The notes: generated by a model not told the origin, from the sequence alone. A stretch of 37,978 nt of DNA from Paenibacillus radicis (ex Xue et al. 2023) (GCF_024722015.1 NZ_JANQBD010000050.1:1-37978); one strand, 5' to 3'. Positions 23,845 to 32,920 are shown, counted from the stretch's first letter. A program made the numbers and translations.

Positions 23845-24029
23845 ACGCTCTATTTCTAAACATTCTTCTAAAGATGCAAACCTCAAACCTCAAACATTAA
23901 ACATGAGCAGTTCGCTTCGCTGCTGCTTTGGCGGCTAATATAACGCCGCCGGAAGGACTACAACTACCAACTCCAGTCCCTCTAAACCATACCTCTTCTG
24001 GATCAAACTTGAACAAAATTAGTATGCCA

Positions 24030-26255
24030 TTAAGCGGAGCAGCTTACACAATCTTCTATCTCAAGGCTTTTATTACGAACGTAGTAAACGGTTTTCAAGC
24101 CGTTTTCCCAAGCGGCCATATACAGCTCAAGGAATTCCTTGGCGGACAGCTCTGGCGTGATGTATAAGTTGAATGATTGAGCCTGGTCGATATGGCGCTG
24201 GCGAGCACCGGCAGCCTTAATGCTCCAAAGCTGATCAATACGATGAGCTTCCTTGTAGTACCACATGGTATCCGCGTTAAGATTCGGAGCTGTTTGTGGA
24301 ATCACGGCATTTTTCTTCTCTTCTACGAAAAACTTGTTGAAGATAGGATCGATACCGGCAGTCGAACCAGCGATCAATGAAGTGGATGCAGTAGGGGCGA
24401 TAGCGAACAACCAGCCGTTACGCACACCGTGCTTAGCAACCTGCTCCTTGAGCTCGAGCCATTCCGGGCTATCATAGCCGCGCGCTTCGAAATAAGCGCC
24501 TGTTTGCCATTCACTGCCTTCGAACACTCGGAAGGCGCCTTTTTCTTTGGCGATTTCCATGGAGGCTTTGATCGCATAATAGTTCATCCATTCATACACT
24601 TCATCCGCTTTGGCAATGTGATCGTCGGTTTCCCACAAAATTTTAAGCTGTGCAAGCATTTGATGATAACCGCTGGAACCGAGTCCGACTGCACGGTATT
24701 TTTTATTAGTAATTTCGGCTTGCGGGATTGGATAATAATTGAGATCGATAACGTTATCCATCATCCGGATTTGTGTGGTAACAACCCGTTCAATGTCTTC
24801 TTTGGTATAAACACGCCCAAGATTCGTTGAGGACAGGTTGCAGACAACAAAGTCACCGCTCTTCACTTGGTTCGTTATAATGCCGTCTTCATGGTTGGAT
24901 TCAACAAGCTCGGTTGCGCTCATATTCTGGCAAATTTCTGTGCACAGGTTGGAGCAATAAATCATTCCGGCATGTTTGTTCGGGTTTGCACGGTTCACGG
25001 TATCGCGGAAGAACAGGAACGGTGTGCCCGTTTCGAACGAGCTTGTCATGATCCGCTTCATAATATCGATAGCCGGAATTTCATCCTTGGAAATCTTATC
25101 GTCATTCACGCAATCCCAGTAACGGCTTTCCCATTCTTCACCCCAGCTGTCCTCAATGGAATAGCCTTTGACCTTACGAACCTCATGCGGATCGAACAGG
25201 TACCAGGTGCCTCTTTCTTGAGCCGTCTTCATGAACAGATCGGGGATGCACACGCCAGGGAAGATGTCATGCGCCTTCATGCGATCGTCACCGTTGTTTG
25301 TTTTGAGATTCAAGAAATCAAGAATATCCTTGTGCCATACATCCAGATAAACAGCTACTGCACCGGAGCGGACTCCCAATTGGTCAACCGCAATAGCGGT
25401 ATTATTGTAGTTTTTGATCCAAGGCACAACGCCACCGGCTACGCCTTTGTAACCACGAATGTTGGAGCCGCGGCTGCGTACTTTACCAACGTAAATTCCC
25501 ATGCCGCCTCCATGCTTGGATACTTGCGCGAAGCTTTGGTCTACATTATAAATGCCCCATAGATTATCAGGTACAGTATCGATGAAGCAGCTGGACAATT
25601 GATGCAGCGGCTTGCGGGCATTGGCAAGTGTAGGTGTTGCTACTGTCATCTCAAGCTTGCTGAGGACATCATAGAATTGCTTGGCCCATTTCAGCTTATC
25701 CGCTTCTTTCATAGCCAGATGCATAGCAACGCCCATAAATAGCTCTTGCGGAAGCTCCAGCACTTCTTTATCAACGCCGCGGATTAAATAACGATCCGAT
25801 AAGGTTTTGAGGCCGATATAATTCAACAGGTAATCGCGCTCGGGCTTGATATAGGCTCCAAGCTCCTGTATTTCTTCACGGGAGTAATGCTCCAGAATGT
25901 ACTTGCCGTATAATCCCATATCGGTTAAATACGTAACGAGGGAATACAAGTCCCCATAACCGAAGTGGCCGTATTTACGGTTTGTACGGGCTTCTTTATA
26001 TAAATCGTAGGCGAGCAGCTTAGCGGCAACGTATTGCCAAGTAGGCTGTTCCACGCTGGTTTTTTCAACAGCAACCTGGATTAATAGACGTTGAATTTCT
26101 TTTGTGGTAATGCCATTGCGGAACAACGGAAGCAGAGCGGTTTCCAGCTCAAGCGGATCGCACTCAGGATAAGCTTCACTAGCAAAGTCAATTACCTTTT
26201 TCATTTTCGAAAATACGAGTTCTTCCTTAGTACCGTCTCTTTTAACAATAATCAT
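24030..26255 (-). CDS. nrdA: Class I ribonucleotide reductase alpha subunit
   Basis: The start at 26255 is chosen because the protein then begins with the ATP-cone (MIIVKRDGTKEELVFSKMKK) and AAGGAG lies upstream. The 36-residue upstream extension is not family-like. The 741-residue enzyme has an N-terminal ATP-cone (about 1-90) for allosteric activity control, the first redox Cys in HQLSSCFID, the thiyl-radical Cys in SNLCTEI, the second redox Cys in VVCNLSSTNL, the radical-transfer Tyr pair in TVYYVRN, and the C-terminal shuttle cysteines in DCVSCSA. It reduces ribonucleoside diphosphates to deoxy forms. With the cone it is NrdA-like rather than NrdE-like. There is no nrdI or nrdH nearby. 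Confidence 0.95.
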   Translation of the reverse strand: MIIVKRDGTKEELVFSKMKKVIDFASEAYPECDPLELETALLPLFRNGITTKEIQRLLIQVAVEKTSVEQPTWQYVAAKLLAYDLYKEARTNRKYGHFGYGDLYSLVTYLTDMGLYGKYILEHYSREEIQELGAYIKPERDYLLNYIGLKTLSDRYLIRGVDKEVLELPQELFMGVAMHLAMKEADKLKWAKQFYDVLSKLEMTVATPTLANARKPLHQLSSCFIDTVPDNLWGIYNVDQSFAQVSKHGGGMGIYVGKVRSRGSNIRGYKGVAGGVVPWIKNYNNTAIAVDQLGVRSGAVAVYLDVWHKDILDFLNLKTNNGDDRMKAHDIFPGVCIPDLFMKTAQERGTWYLFDPHEVRKVKGYSIEDSWGEEWESRYWDCVNDDKISKDEIPAIDIMKRIMTSSFETGTPFLFFRDTVNRANPNKHAGMIYCSNLCTEICQNMSATELVESNHEDGIITNQVKSGDFVVCNLSSTNLGRVYTKEDIERVVTTQIRMMDNVIDLNYYPIPQAEITNKKYRAVGLGSSGYHQMLAQLKILWETDDHIAKADEVYEWMNYYAIKASMEIAKEKGAFRVFEGSEWQTGAYFEARGYDSPEWLELKEQVAKHGVRNGWLFAIAPTASTSLIAGSTAGIDPIFNKFFVEEKKNAVIPQTAPNLNADTMWYYKEAHRIDQLWSIKAAGARQRHIDQAQSFNLYITPELSAKEFLELYMAAWENGLKTVYYVRNKSLEIEDCVSCSA

Positions 26256-26305
26256 CCTACTACCTACTCCTTTTCGAGCAAAGATGGGATAAACAAAATC
26301 TAGTT

Positions 26306-26383
26306 CCGCATAAAATGAAAAAGCATGCCGCCCCTGTCCTTGCAGGCACATGCCAATAACCATGATGGTTTGCAGCCATGCGG
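26306..26383 (-). promoter_or_regulatory. Candidate structured leader RNA of nrdA
   Basis: About 50 bases before the nrdA start, CCGCAT (26306-26311) can pair with ATGCGG (26378-26383). This closes a loop that contains a GCATG/CATGC plus CCTG/CAGG hairpin (26323-26353) and an ACCATGATGGT palindrome (26359-26369). The layout resembles a small regulatory leader. It lacks the conserved B12-box features of a cobalamin riboswitch. The function is inferred only from shape and position. Confidence 0.4.
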
Positions 26384-27027
26384 AGTTTGATACCTGTTTT
26401 CTCGGGTTGAACTAAACATTAATGCGAACACAAGGACATGCTGACCTGTCGTATGTAACACACAATATGCAGATAGCGTCTATTAGTAAATAGGGAGTTT
26501 CTGACTTGGAAGTAAAGTGCGATTTGTTACATCATATCCTCAATATCGGTTGTGAGGCCGCACGGGGCTTGTGTTGATCACCCTATTAAACTACTAATGA
26601 CAAAATTTGTCGTGAGGAATGTGTGATTCCACAATATCTAGTTGCCGATAAAGCCGTAAGAAGAATTTACCTCAATATATGGTGCCTGTCAATCTATTAA
26701 TTTTCGACAGAAAAGAGTTATGGAAGCGGTTCCAAAACGTCAAAAATGAAGCATTCACGAAGTAATACAGGGTTTTTGAATAAAAACGAGAGATGACTAT
26801 AAAAGTGACAAAATGACGCAGAAACAAAAAATAGGTGATTAGACCTACTGCCTTTAACTTGTCTTTTGAAGACAAATACACAGCTGCCGACAGGTGAGAA
26901 ACAAAAGAAGGAATACATGCTGACAGGAGCGAATTAATTGTTTTCGTACGCTATTAATTTCCATTTATTCCAATAAAAAGCTTGGTTTGTTGTTGTACCC
27001 AGATAACCGGAAATGGGGTGAGCATCT
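26364..27027. other. Divergent intergenic region, nrdA / histidine kinase
   Basis: No gene is visible in this 660-bp AT-rich region. It must hold the promoters for nrdAB (minus) and the sensor kinase gene (plus). It contains four CAATAT-centred sequences that partly resemble NrdR boxes (near 26460, 26538, 26629 and 26670) and a GGAAT/ATTCC mini-stem at 26616-26630. I see no clear sigma-A promoter for the kinase. Confidence 0.5.
26629..26685 (-). promoter_or_regulatory. Possible pair of NrdR boxes
   Basis: 26629-26644 and 26670-26685 match the remembered NrdR consensus ACACTATATATTGTGT at about 10 and 11 of 16 positions. They are 41 bp apart, about four helical turns. NrdR represses ribonucleotide reductase genes in many bacteria and usually binds two boxes about three turns apart. 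The match is only moderate. Confidence 0.25.
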
Positions 27028-28845
27028 ATGCTTCGCCGTCCGCTGCCGATATTTGTCCAGCTGTTGGCCGGTATGTTCGTTATAGCCGTGTTGGTGATAG
27101 CTCTTACTAACATATTTAACTACCGTCTCGCCTCTCAAATGCTATTAAACCGGTCTGCAGGGTATACCCAGGAATCGGTGGAACAGCTTTCAGCCAAAAT
27201 CGATGTATTGCTTCGACAGTACGATCAATTTTCACAAATGATGGCGTTTGATGAAAGGGTGCAAAAAACATTAACCGGGACATCCGGCATTCCTGATGCT
27301 ACAGATACAATCGGACTTAACAGGTACATGGCGGAGAAAGTGCGTTATATTGCAAATGATATGCTGATTCATTTGTTTGGGCTTAACGGAGTTGCCTACG
27401 CTTCGAATGAATCACTGCAATTGTTTTGGCGCAACTACGATGAACTGGGGTCTGTTACCTGGTTTGGCAAAATTGACCGATTGGATGGCCGTATGCTCTG
27501 GGTTTACGGACCCGCTTGGCGGGACGGGGAAATTCCGGCGATCATCGGGGCTAGAAAATTGAAGGATCAGCGTGATTTGAAAGTGATAGGCGATCAATTC
27601 GTTGTTTTTCCGGTTGAAAAAATCAACAGGATTATCGGAGAAACGGGACAGCGTATCGAACGGAAAGTTCAAGTGATGGATTCCTCTGGCAATATCGTTT
27701 ATTCAACCGAGCACCGCGAGATTGGGACAGCGGCCGATCAAGGGTTGTTTGCGAAGTTTGGGGGCAATGCGCAGCCGTTCTTCGAATGGACAACACGGGA
27801 AGAACGTGAGCGAATGTATGTGACTTATGCCACATCCTCTTACAGCGGCTGGACGACTATAGCTTACTTCAAGCGGGAGGCTGTATACGGTGACGCTGCG
27901 CAAATCTGGATCAATGCCCTGCTGACGATTGCGGTTGGCATTGTGATAGCGCTTATACTAGTAGCTTATTTTACGTGGAGCTTGACTAAGCCTATCCGAC
28001 ATTTGGCAGGCGGAATGAACCGCATAGGCCTTGAACGTATTCTCCCTATAAAAAAGCGTTTTGCCAGCCGTGAAATTTCATTTCTGTATGATAACTATAA
28101 CCGGATGGTGAATCAGCTAGAAGAGGTTATAGAACGTTTATCCGAACAGCAAATAAGTGAGCAGCGTGCGCAGCTTGTAGCATTGAAGGCGCAATTCCGT
28201 CCTCATTTCTTGTACAATTCACTGAATCTGATTTATTGGACGATCGAAGATAAGCGCTATGATGCAGCGCAGGAAATGACTCTTGCGCTAAGCGATCTGC
28301 TTCGTTACAGCGTTCACCCGTCCTCGGAGCTGGTGACACTTCGAGAGGACCTGGCCCAACTGGAACGCTATCTGTTGCTCCAGCGTTCGCGGTATGGGGA
28401 GAAATTCAGCGTGGATATGGAGATCGAGCCAGGAATAGAGGATCAGCAGGTGATCCGCCTTGTGCTGCAGCCACTTGTTGAGAATGCGTTCCACCATGGG
28501 CTGGAGAGGAAGGCAGGCGGTCATTGGTACATCCGAGTCCATTTATACAGCAGTAACAACATGCTGTATTGCTCTGTAGAGGATAATGGTGAGGGTATGG
28601 ATGAGCCTGCATGGAGAGCTCTGGAAGCACGGATTCATGCGGAGCATCTGCTGGAAGAAAAGGGCGGAGGTATTGGTCTTACGAATTTGCATAAGCAAAT
28701 CCGGGCTTTCTTCGGTCTGCCCTATGGTCTGACTCTGTCGCAGAGTCCGGTTGGAGGCCTGCGTGTCGTATTGACATTACCGCTCCATGCGAGCGGACAT
28801 GATTCGGTCAGAAATGAAGGTAAAGGAGGGGATGGTGCTGCGTAG
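27028..28845 (+). CDS. YesM-type sensor histidine kinase
   Basis: This is a 605-residue membrane kinase. TM1 is at about residues 8-28, an extracellular sensory domain of about 260 residues follows, TM2 is at about 293-317, and a HAMP linker at about 318-365. The His_kinase domain has His393 in FRPHFLYNSLN, where most relatives have NPHFLYN. The ATPase domain has ENAFHHG, DNGEGM and GIGLTNL. Such kinases sense extracellular sugars with a YesN regulator. Its end overlaps the start of the next gene, a binding-protein-like lipoprotein, by about 14 bases, so sensor and lipoprotein are made together. Confidence 0.92.
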   Translation: MLRRPLPIFVQLLAGMFVIAVLVIALTNIFNYRLASQMLLNRSAGYTQESVEQLSAKIDVLLRQYDQFSQMMAFDERVQKTLTGTSGIPDATDTIGLNRYMAEKVRYIANDMLIHLFGLNGVAYASNESLQLFWRNYDELGSVTWFGKIDRLDGRMLWVYGPAWRDGEIPAIIGARKLKDQRDLKVIGDQFVVFPVEKINRIIGETGQRIERKVQVMDSSGNIVYSTEHREIGTAADQGLFAKFGGNAQPFFEWTTREERERMYVTYATSSYSGWTTIAYFKREAVYGDAAQIWINALLTIAVGIVIALILVAYFTWSLTKPIRHLAGGMNRIGLERILPIKKRFASREISFLYDNYNRMVNQLEEVIERLSEQQISEQRAQLVALKAQFRPHFLYNSLNLIYWTIEDKRYDAAQEMTLALSDLLRYSVHPSSELVTLREDLAQLERYLLLQRSRYGEKFSVDMEIEPGIEDQQVIRLVLQPLVENAFHHGLERKAGGHWYIRVHLYSSNNMLYCSVEDNGEGMDEPAWRALEARIHAEHLLEEKGGGIGLTNLHKQIRAFFGLPYGLTLSQSPVGGLRVVLTLPLHASGHDSVRNEGKGGDGAA

Positions 28846-30118
28846 CTTCCATAGCTTTGTTCCTGTCATGCTCTTGCTGGCGCTTCTTATGGCTTCAACC
28901 GGATGTACGCCGCAGCTTGCGCTTCCTAACATGAAGTCAGCGGCACCCGCAACAACGCTCCGCGTCTGGCTATGGCCGGGCAGTGGACTTGAAACATCCA
29001 TTAAAGCCTACGTATTGAGCCATCATAACATCGATGTCGAAGTAACTATCGCTCAATTCGATGATATGGTGCCAAGCTTGAAAACCTCATTCGCAACCAG
29101 AAGCGATGCTCCTGACATTGTTTTGTTGGACGTTTCACAATTGAACCAGTTAAAACGGTTCCCGATGTATTTTTACAACATGTATGACTTTGGGGACGAG
29201 AGGATTCATTACCTGGAATGGAAGTGGCGTCAAGCGGAAAGCAAGGATGGTACATTTCTATACGGAATGCCTGCCGACATTGGCCCTGTAGCTTTGGCGT
29301 ATCGTCACGATTTGTTTCAAGCCGCAGGCTTGCCTTATGAGCGGTCAGAGGTAAGCAGTGCGTTTGGCAGCTGGGATGATATTGAGAAGGCAGGGCTGCT
29401 GTTGAAAGAGAAAACCGGTGTGTTTTTATTCGATAATTTATTAAATGTTTATTCCACCTATATGAACCAGTTCGAGGATTCGCCATTTTCTGCACAGGTT
29501 TCGGGTCATATAGCGATGAATACACGCATGAAAGAAGCTTGGGACCGGGCCGTACGCTTTCATAAGCTTGGCTTGAATGCAGGATTGCCCTCCCAAACTC
29601 CGGTATGGGCAGAGGGAGCTATATCCGGGCAATTTGCCGCTGTATTGGCTCCGTCTTGGGTGCATGGAGCGATGAAGAAGAATGCGCCGGCAACAAGCGG
29701 CAAATGGGATCTGGCCCGTGCTCCAGGCCAGTCCTCCAATTGGCAAGGCAGCTTCCTGTCAGTCCCCAAGTCGAGCCGTTATCCGAAAGAGGCGTATGAG
29801 CTTGCATTATGGTTGACAGCGCCTCAACAGCAGTTGAGCAATTTTATGGCAAACGGTAATTTTCCGTCAACCCCCGAAACGTATGCGTCGGCAAGCTTTC
29901 TTGATGTCCGCGATCCTTTTTTCCATAATGCTCCAGTAGGGCAATTGTATTCATATTCAGCGCTTCGTTATAAGGCCGAGTATGAAGAAATGGACTTCAG
30001 CCGTATTGACCGCATAGTGAGAGACGGACTGCGCAGGGTAGAAGGGGAAGGTATGGATCCTGTTCGTGCTTGGACTTCAGTCCTCCAACAAATTCATGAG
30101 CAAGCAAAAGGAGAGTGA
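28832..30118 (+). CDS. Solute-binding lipoprotein located between kinase and regulator (putative sensor partner)
   Basis: ATG at 28832, or GTG at 28835, is preferred because AAAGGAGG lies just before it and a signal peptide with lipobox STGC follows. The product is 428 residues. It is clearly homologous to the binding protein at 31411-32724 (DIGPVALAYRHDLFQAAGLPYE, WDDIEKAGLLLKEKTG, APQQQLSNFMANGNFPSTP). It differs in the putative sugar-contact regions and sits inside the two-component operon. It may capture the ligand and present it to the kinase rather than to the permeases, like the binding proteins of known three-component sugar sensors. A transport role is the alternative. Confidence 0.88.
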   Translation: MVLRSFHSFVPVMLLLALLMASTGCTPQLALPNMKSAAPATTLRVWLWPGSGLETSIKAYVLSHHNIDVEVTIAQFDDMVPSLKTSFATRSDAPDIVLLDVSQLNQLKRFPMYFYNMYDFGDERIHYLEWKWRQAESKDGTFLYGMPADIGPVALAYRHDLFQAAGLPYERSEVSSAFGSWDDIEKAGLLLKEKTGVFLFDNLLNVYSTYMNQFEDSPFSAQVSGHIAMNTRMKEAWDRAVRFHKLGLNAGLPSQTPVWAEGAISGQFAAVLAPSWVHGAMKKNAPATSGKWDLARAPGQSSNWQGSFLSVPKSSRYPKEAYELALWLTAPQQQLSNFMANGNFPSTPETYASASFLDVRDPFFHNAPVGQLYSYSALRYKAEYEEMDFSRIDRIVRDGLRRVEGEGMDPVRAWTSVLQQIHEQAKGE

Positions 30119-30121
30119 ATC

Positions 30122-31300
30122 ATGTTTTGTACACTTGTCGTGGATGATGAGCCGAATGTGCGGATGTCGGTTTGCAGGGTGCTTTCGATGATGGAGGGCG
30201 TCAGTACGGTATTCGAAGCTGAGGATGGCTTTGAAGCGATCAAGCTGTTGGAGCAGCATGAGATTCAATTAGTTATAACCGACATTCGTATGCCGGCTGT
30301 GGATGGGCTTCAGCTTGCAGCCCGTATTCGTGCGCAGTATCCGGAAACCGACGTGTATGTGCTAACTGGACATGCGGAGTTTGAATATGCACTGCTGGCT
30401 GTACAGCATCAAGTGACGGAATATTTGCTCAAGCCGCTTTCCAAGAAAAAGCTCGAGGAGATCCACGCCGCAGCTTACATGAAATACCGGCAGCGCCGGG
30501 AGGATCGGCAAGTAAAAGTAATTCGCAATCAAGCCCTGCTGGAGAAACGTATCCATGATTTGCTTCACGATGTACCGCTTCCAACCTTTGATGAGAATTT
30601 AATTCCTTCTTACGATAAAATAGTGCTCGTTTCCTTTTCCACGAAGGAGCTGCAATCGCTTGGTGAAGCCAGCGTACGGTATTTTATCCGCAGCTGCGCG
30701 TATGAGGCTTTCAGCAGGCTGGGATCGGCTGTAGTTTGTCTTGAGGACCGGCTTATTACGGTTGTCTTATTTACGGATAATTTTGATAAGGAAGCTTGGG
30801 ATCGTCAGGTGAAGGAGACGGCCGTCTGGATTAGTGAAAAGCTGCGTCTTCCAGTTAAAAGCGGCTACGGCGGTTATGCAACGGAAATCAAAGATCTCAG
30901 CCTGATGTATATCCGCAGCATGATCAGCTTAGGTTTTACTGAATTGTCCAGACGAACGGAAACGGGAGAGGCTATTGCCCCGATTGTTCGGGCGCTGCTT
31001 GCCTACGTTCATAATGAATATGCCGGCGGGGCCCAGCTTGCTGATTTTTCTCAAACTTACCAAGTGAATGCCAACTATTTAAGCAATCTATTTCATCAGG
31101 AGACAGGATTGACTTATTCCCAATACTTAACACAATATCGCCTGACCCAAGCCAAGCGGCTGCTGCGGGAAACACATCTTAAAATGTACGAGATATGCGA
31201 GCTGTCAGGGTATAAGGATCCGGCATATTTCAGCCGCATGTTTAAAACGGTGGAAGGCATGTCGCCCAACGACTATCGGACAGCCTCGGTAAGTTCCTAA
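30122..31300 (+). CDS. YesN-type AraC-family response regulator
   Basis: This is a 392-residue regulator. The receiver domain (1-125) has D8-D9, phosphoacceptor D54 in ITDIRMP, and K104. A linker domain follows. The C-terminal AraC double helix-turn-helix spans about 285-390, with YLSNLFHQETGLTYSQYLTQYRLTQAKRLL and YEICELSGYKDPAYFSRMFKTVEGMSPNDYR. AAAGGAG precedes the ATG, three bases after the upstream stop. It should be phosphorylated by the kinase two genes upstream and activate the binding-protein/permease genes downstream. Confidence 0.93.
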   Translation: MFCTLVVDDEPNVRMSVCRVLSMMEGVSTVFEAEDGFEAIKLLEQHEIQLVITDIRMPAVDGLQLAARIRAQYPETDVYVLTGHAEFEYALLAVQHQVTEYLLKPLSKKKLEEIHAAAYMKYRQRREDRQVKVIRNQALLEKRIHDLLHDVPLPTFDENLIPSYDKIVLVSFSTKELQSLGEASVRYFIRSCAYEAFSRLGSAVVCLEDRLITVVLFTDNFDKEAWDRQVKETAVWISEKLRLPVKSGYGGYATEIKDLSLMYIRSMISLGFTELSRRTETGEAIAPIVRALLAYVHNEYAGGAQLADFSQTYQVNANYLSNLFHQETGLTYSQYLTQYRLTQAKRLLRETHLKMYEICELSGYKDPAYFSRMFKTVEGMSPNDYRTASVSS

Positions 31301-31410
31301 CAATACTGCAAGAAATCTAAGAATGGTCACCTATACTCGTAAACAGACCGCATCCTATAATAAATGTAAGGGCTTTCTTAGAGGGCCGACTATTGAAAGG
31401 AGCGCTATCG

Positions 31411-32724
31411 ATGAAAAGTCTGCTGAATGGAAAGTCATTTTTTCTGGTGTTGTTATCGCTTGTTTTGCTTCTAAGCGCATGCGGAATGGGTGGAGGGGAT
31501 GCTGCCAAGTCGGCTGATGGGACTGCAAAAAGTAATGATGGCAAAAAGGTTCAATTACAAATGTGGTTTTGGCAAGGGGCTTCGTTTGAAAAAATTATTC
31601 CTGAATTCAACAAAACACATCCGAACATCGAGATTATTCCGCAAATTTATAAATGGGAAGATTCCCACAGCAAGCTGCTGACTGCGTTGTCGGCTGGATC
31701 GGGTGCTCCGGATATCGCCATGATCGATATTTCGCAGATTGACCAGTTTTTGAAATATCCCGATAAATTTTATGATTTGAACGAATTCGGTGCCAAAGGT
31801 CTTGCTAAAGATTACTTGGAATGGAAATGGAAGCAATCCATGGTTGGAGATAAGCAATTAGGTTTACCTACGGATATCGGACCGATGGTTTTGTACTACC
31901 GCCAGGATCTATTCCAGCAAGCAGGACTTCCTTTTGAACCGAATGATGTGGCAGCTAAAATTAAAAACTGGGATGATTTCCTTGCAGCCGGCAAGGTGCT
32001 TAAGGAGAAGACCGGTACTAATATTTTATCGAATCCGTATGAGCTGTACGGTGCAATCCGCGACCAGGGCAACGAGCTTTACTTTGACAAAGACGACAAG
32101 CTGATTATTGATACAAACGCTCAAGTAAAAAAGGCTTTGGAATATTATAAAAAAGCGCATCAAATGGGTATTGCCGGCTCTTTTGACCAAAAAAATGCGC
32201 TGCAGGAATATTCTGCTGCACTGAATTCCGGCAAAATCGGGACTTATATATCGGCGGCCTGGGGACGTGGCCATGTGGAAACTCGGGCTCCTGATACAAA
32301 AGGAAAATGGCGCGCCGCTAAAATACCGGAAGGCACAGGAAACATGGGAGGCTCTTTCTTAACCGTTCCGAAGCAAGGCAAATATGCGAAAGAAGCTTAC
32401 ACGGCAATCAGCTGGTTAATTTCACCTCAGCAGCAACTGGAAGTGTTCAAGCTGTCAGGCAACTTCCCTTCTGCTCCGTCCGTTTACGGAGACAAGGCAA
32501 TTACAGAGCAGGGATATGAGTTCTGGGGTAACCAGAAGCTTGGTGTTCTGTTCTCGGAAGTTGCCAAGGAGGTTAAGGTACAACGGAAAGGACCGGATTA
32601 TCAAACGGTTGAGACGATATTAAGCGACGGAATGCAGGCTGTTACAGTCGATAAGAGCAAGGACCCTGATAAAGAATTTGCAGCGCTTATCGAGAAAGCC
32701 AAGGCCAAGCTGAAAAATAAGTAA
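31411..32724 (+). CDS. CUT1-family sugar ABC transporter substrate-binding lipoprotein
   Basis: This is a 437-residue lipoprotein. The start at 31411 gives GAAAGGAG eight bases upstream and signal peptide MKSLLNGKSFFLVLLSLVLLLSACG. The mature protein is a cluster-1 type binding protein: LQMWFWQGASFEKIIPEFNKTHPNIEI, APDIAMIDISQ, GLPTDIGPMVLYYRQDLFQQAGL, GGSFLTVPKQGKYAKEA and SPQQQLEVFKLSGNFPS. It binds an oligosaccharide or sugar outside for the two permeases downstream. It is a paralogue of 28832-30118. A terminator-like stem follows, which would make this gene more highly expressed than the permeases. Confidence 0.92.
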   Translation: MKSLLNGKSFFLVLLSLVLLLSACGMGGGDAAKSADGTAKSNDGKKVQLQMWFWQGASFEKIIPEFNKTHPNIEIIPQIYKWEDSHSKLLTALSAGSGAPDIAMIDISQIDQFLKYPDKFYDLNEFGAKGLAKDYLEWKWKQSMVGDKQLGLPTDIGPMVLYYRQDLFQQAGLPFEPNDVAAKIKNWDDFLAAGKVLKEKTGTNILSNPYELYGAIRDQGNELYFDKDDKLIIDTNAQVKKALEYYKKAHQMGIAGSFDQKNALQEYSAALNSGKIGTYISAAWGRGHVETRAPDTKGKWRAAKIPEGTGNMGGSFLTVPKQGKYAKEAYTAISWLISPQQQLEVFKLSGNFPSAPSVYGDKAITEQGYEFWGNQKLGVLFSEVAKEVKVQRKGPDYQTVETILSDGMQAVTVDKSKDPDKEFAALIEKAKAKLKNK

Positions 32725-32752
32725 CTGAGCGGCAAATGAATGCTGCTTAAGG

Positions 32753-32802
32753 GCAGGGTGAGGTGCAGGAACACCTGCAACGCTCACTCTGCTTTCTTTT
32801 TT
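32753..32802 (+). terminator. Intra-operon terminator/attenuator after the binding-protein gene
   Basis: GCAG-GTGAG and TGCAGG pair with CCTGCA, CTCAC and CTGC in one long stem, followed by TTTCTTTTTT. It allows partial read-through, a common way to make more binding protein than permease. Confidence 0.8.
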
Positions 32803-32803
32803 A

Positions 32804-32853
32804 CAATATCAGACTTTATAAATTTTCAGCAGAGCTGAACAAGTCTGATATTG
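32804..32853 (+). repeat. Long stem-loop upstream of permease genes
   Basis: CAATATCAGACTT and AAGTCTGATATTG are perfectly complementary over 13 bp, with an inner TTCAGC/GCTGAA stem. There is no T-run, so it is probably an RNA stability or processing structure rather than a terminator. Confidence 0.75.
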
Positions 32854-32854
32854 C

Positions 32855-32920
32855 AAGAAAAGCTACAACTTAGTCACGAATGTATCTTCCTCGAAAGGGC
32901 TTCGATCAGAAGCTTTTCTT
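32855..32920 (+). repeat. Third stem-loop directly before the permease ribosome binding site
   Basis: AAGAAAAGCT pairs with AGCTTTTCTT across 46 bases that contain a smaller TCGAA/TTCGA stem. AAGGAGG of the permease gene begins about eight bases later, so this fold could protect the 5' end of a processed message. Confidence 0.6.

Larger units (their letters stand above)
23603..24029. other. Structured spacer between nrdA and nrdB
   Basis: This 427-bp gap contains no gene. It holds the G-rich repeat (23603-23673), a long imperfect hairpin with TGTAGGAGGA/TCCTCCTACA ends (23703-23745), a perfect 19-bp hairpin (23802-23844) and a small GGCGGC/GCCGCC stem (about 23931-23952). nrdA and nrdB are normally close, so this may be an insertion of repeat material. 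Confidence 0.7.

Noticed and set aside
26256..26363. N-terminal extension of NrdA by 36 residues
   Set aside because: The ATP-cone begins at the 26255 start with its own ribosome binding site; the extension overlaps the foldable leader.
26280..26700. Adenosylcobalamin riboswitch upstream of nrdA
   Set aside because: I looked for the conserved B12-box and core elements on the minus strand and did not find them.
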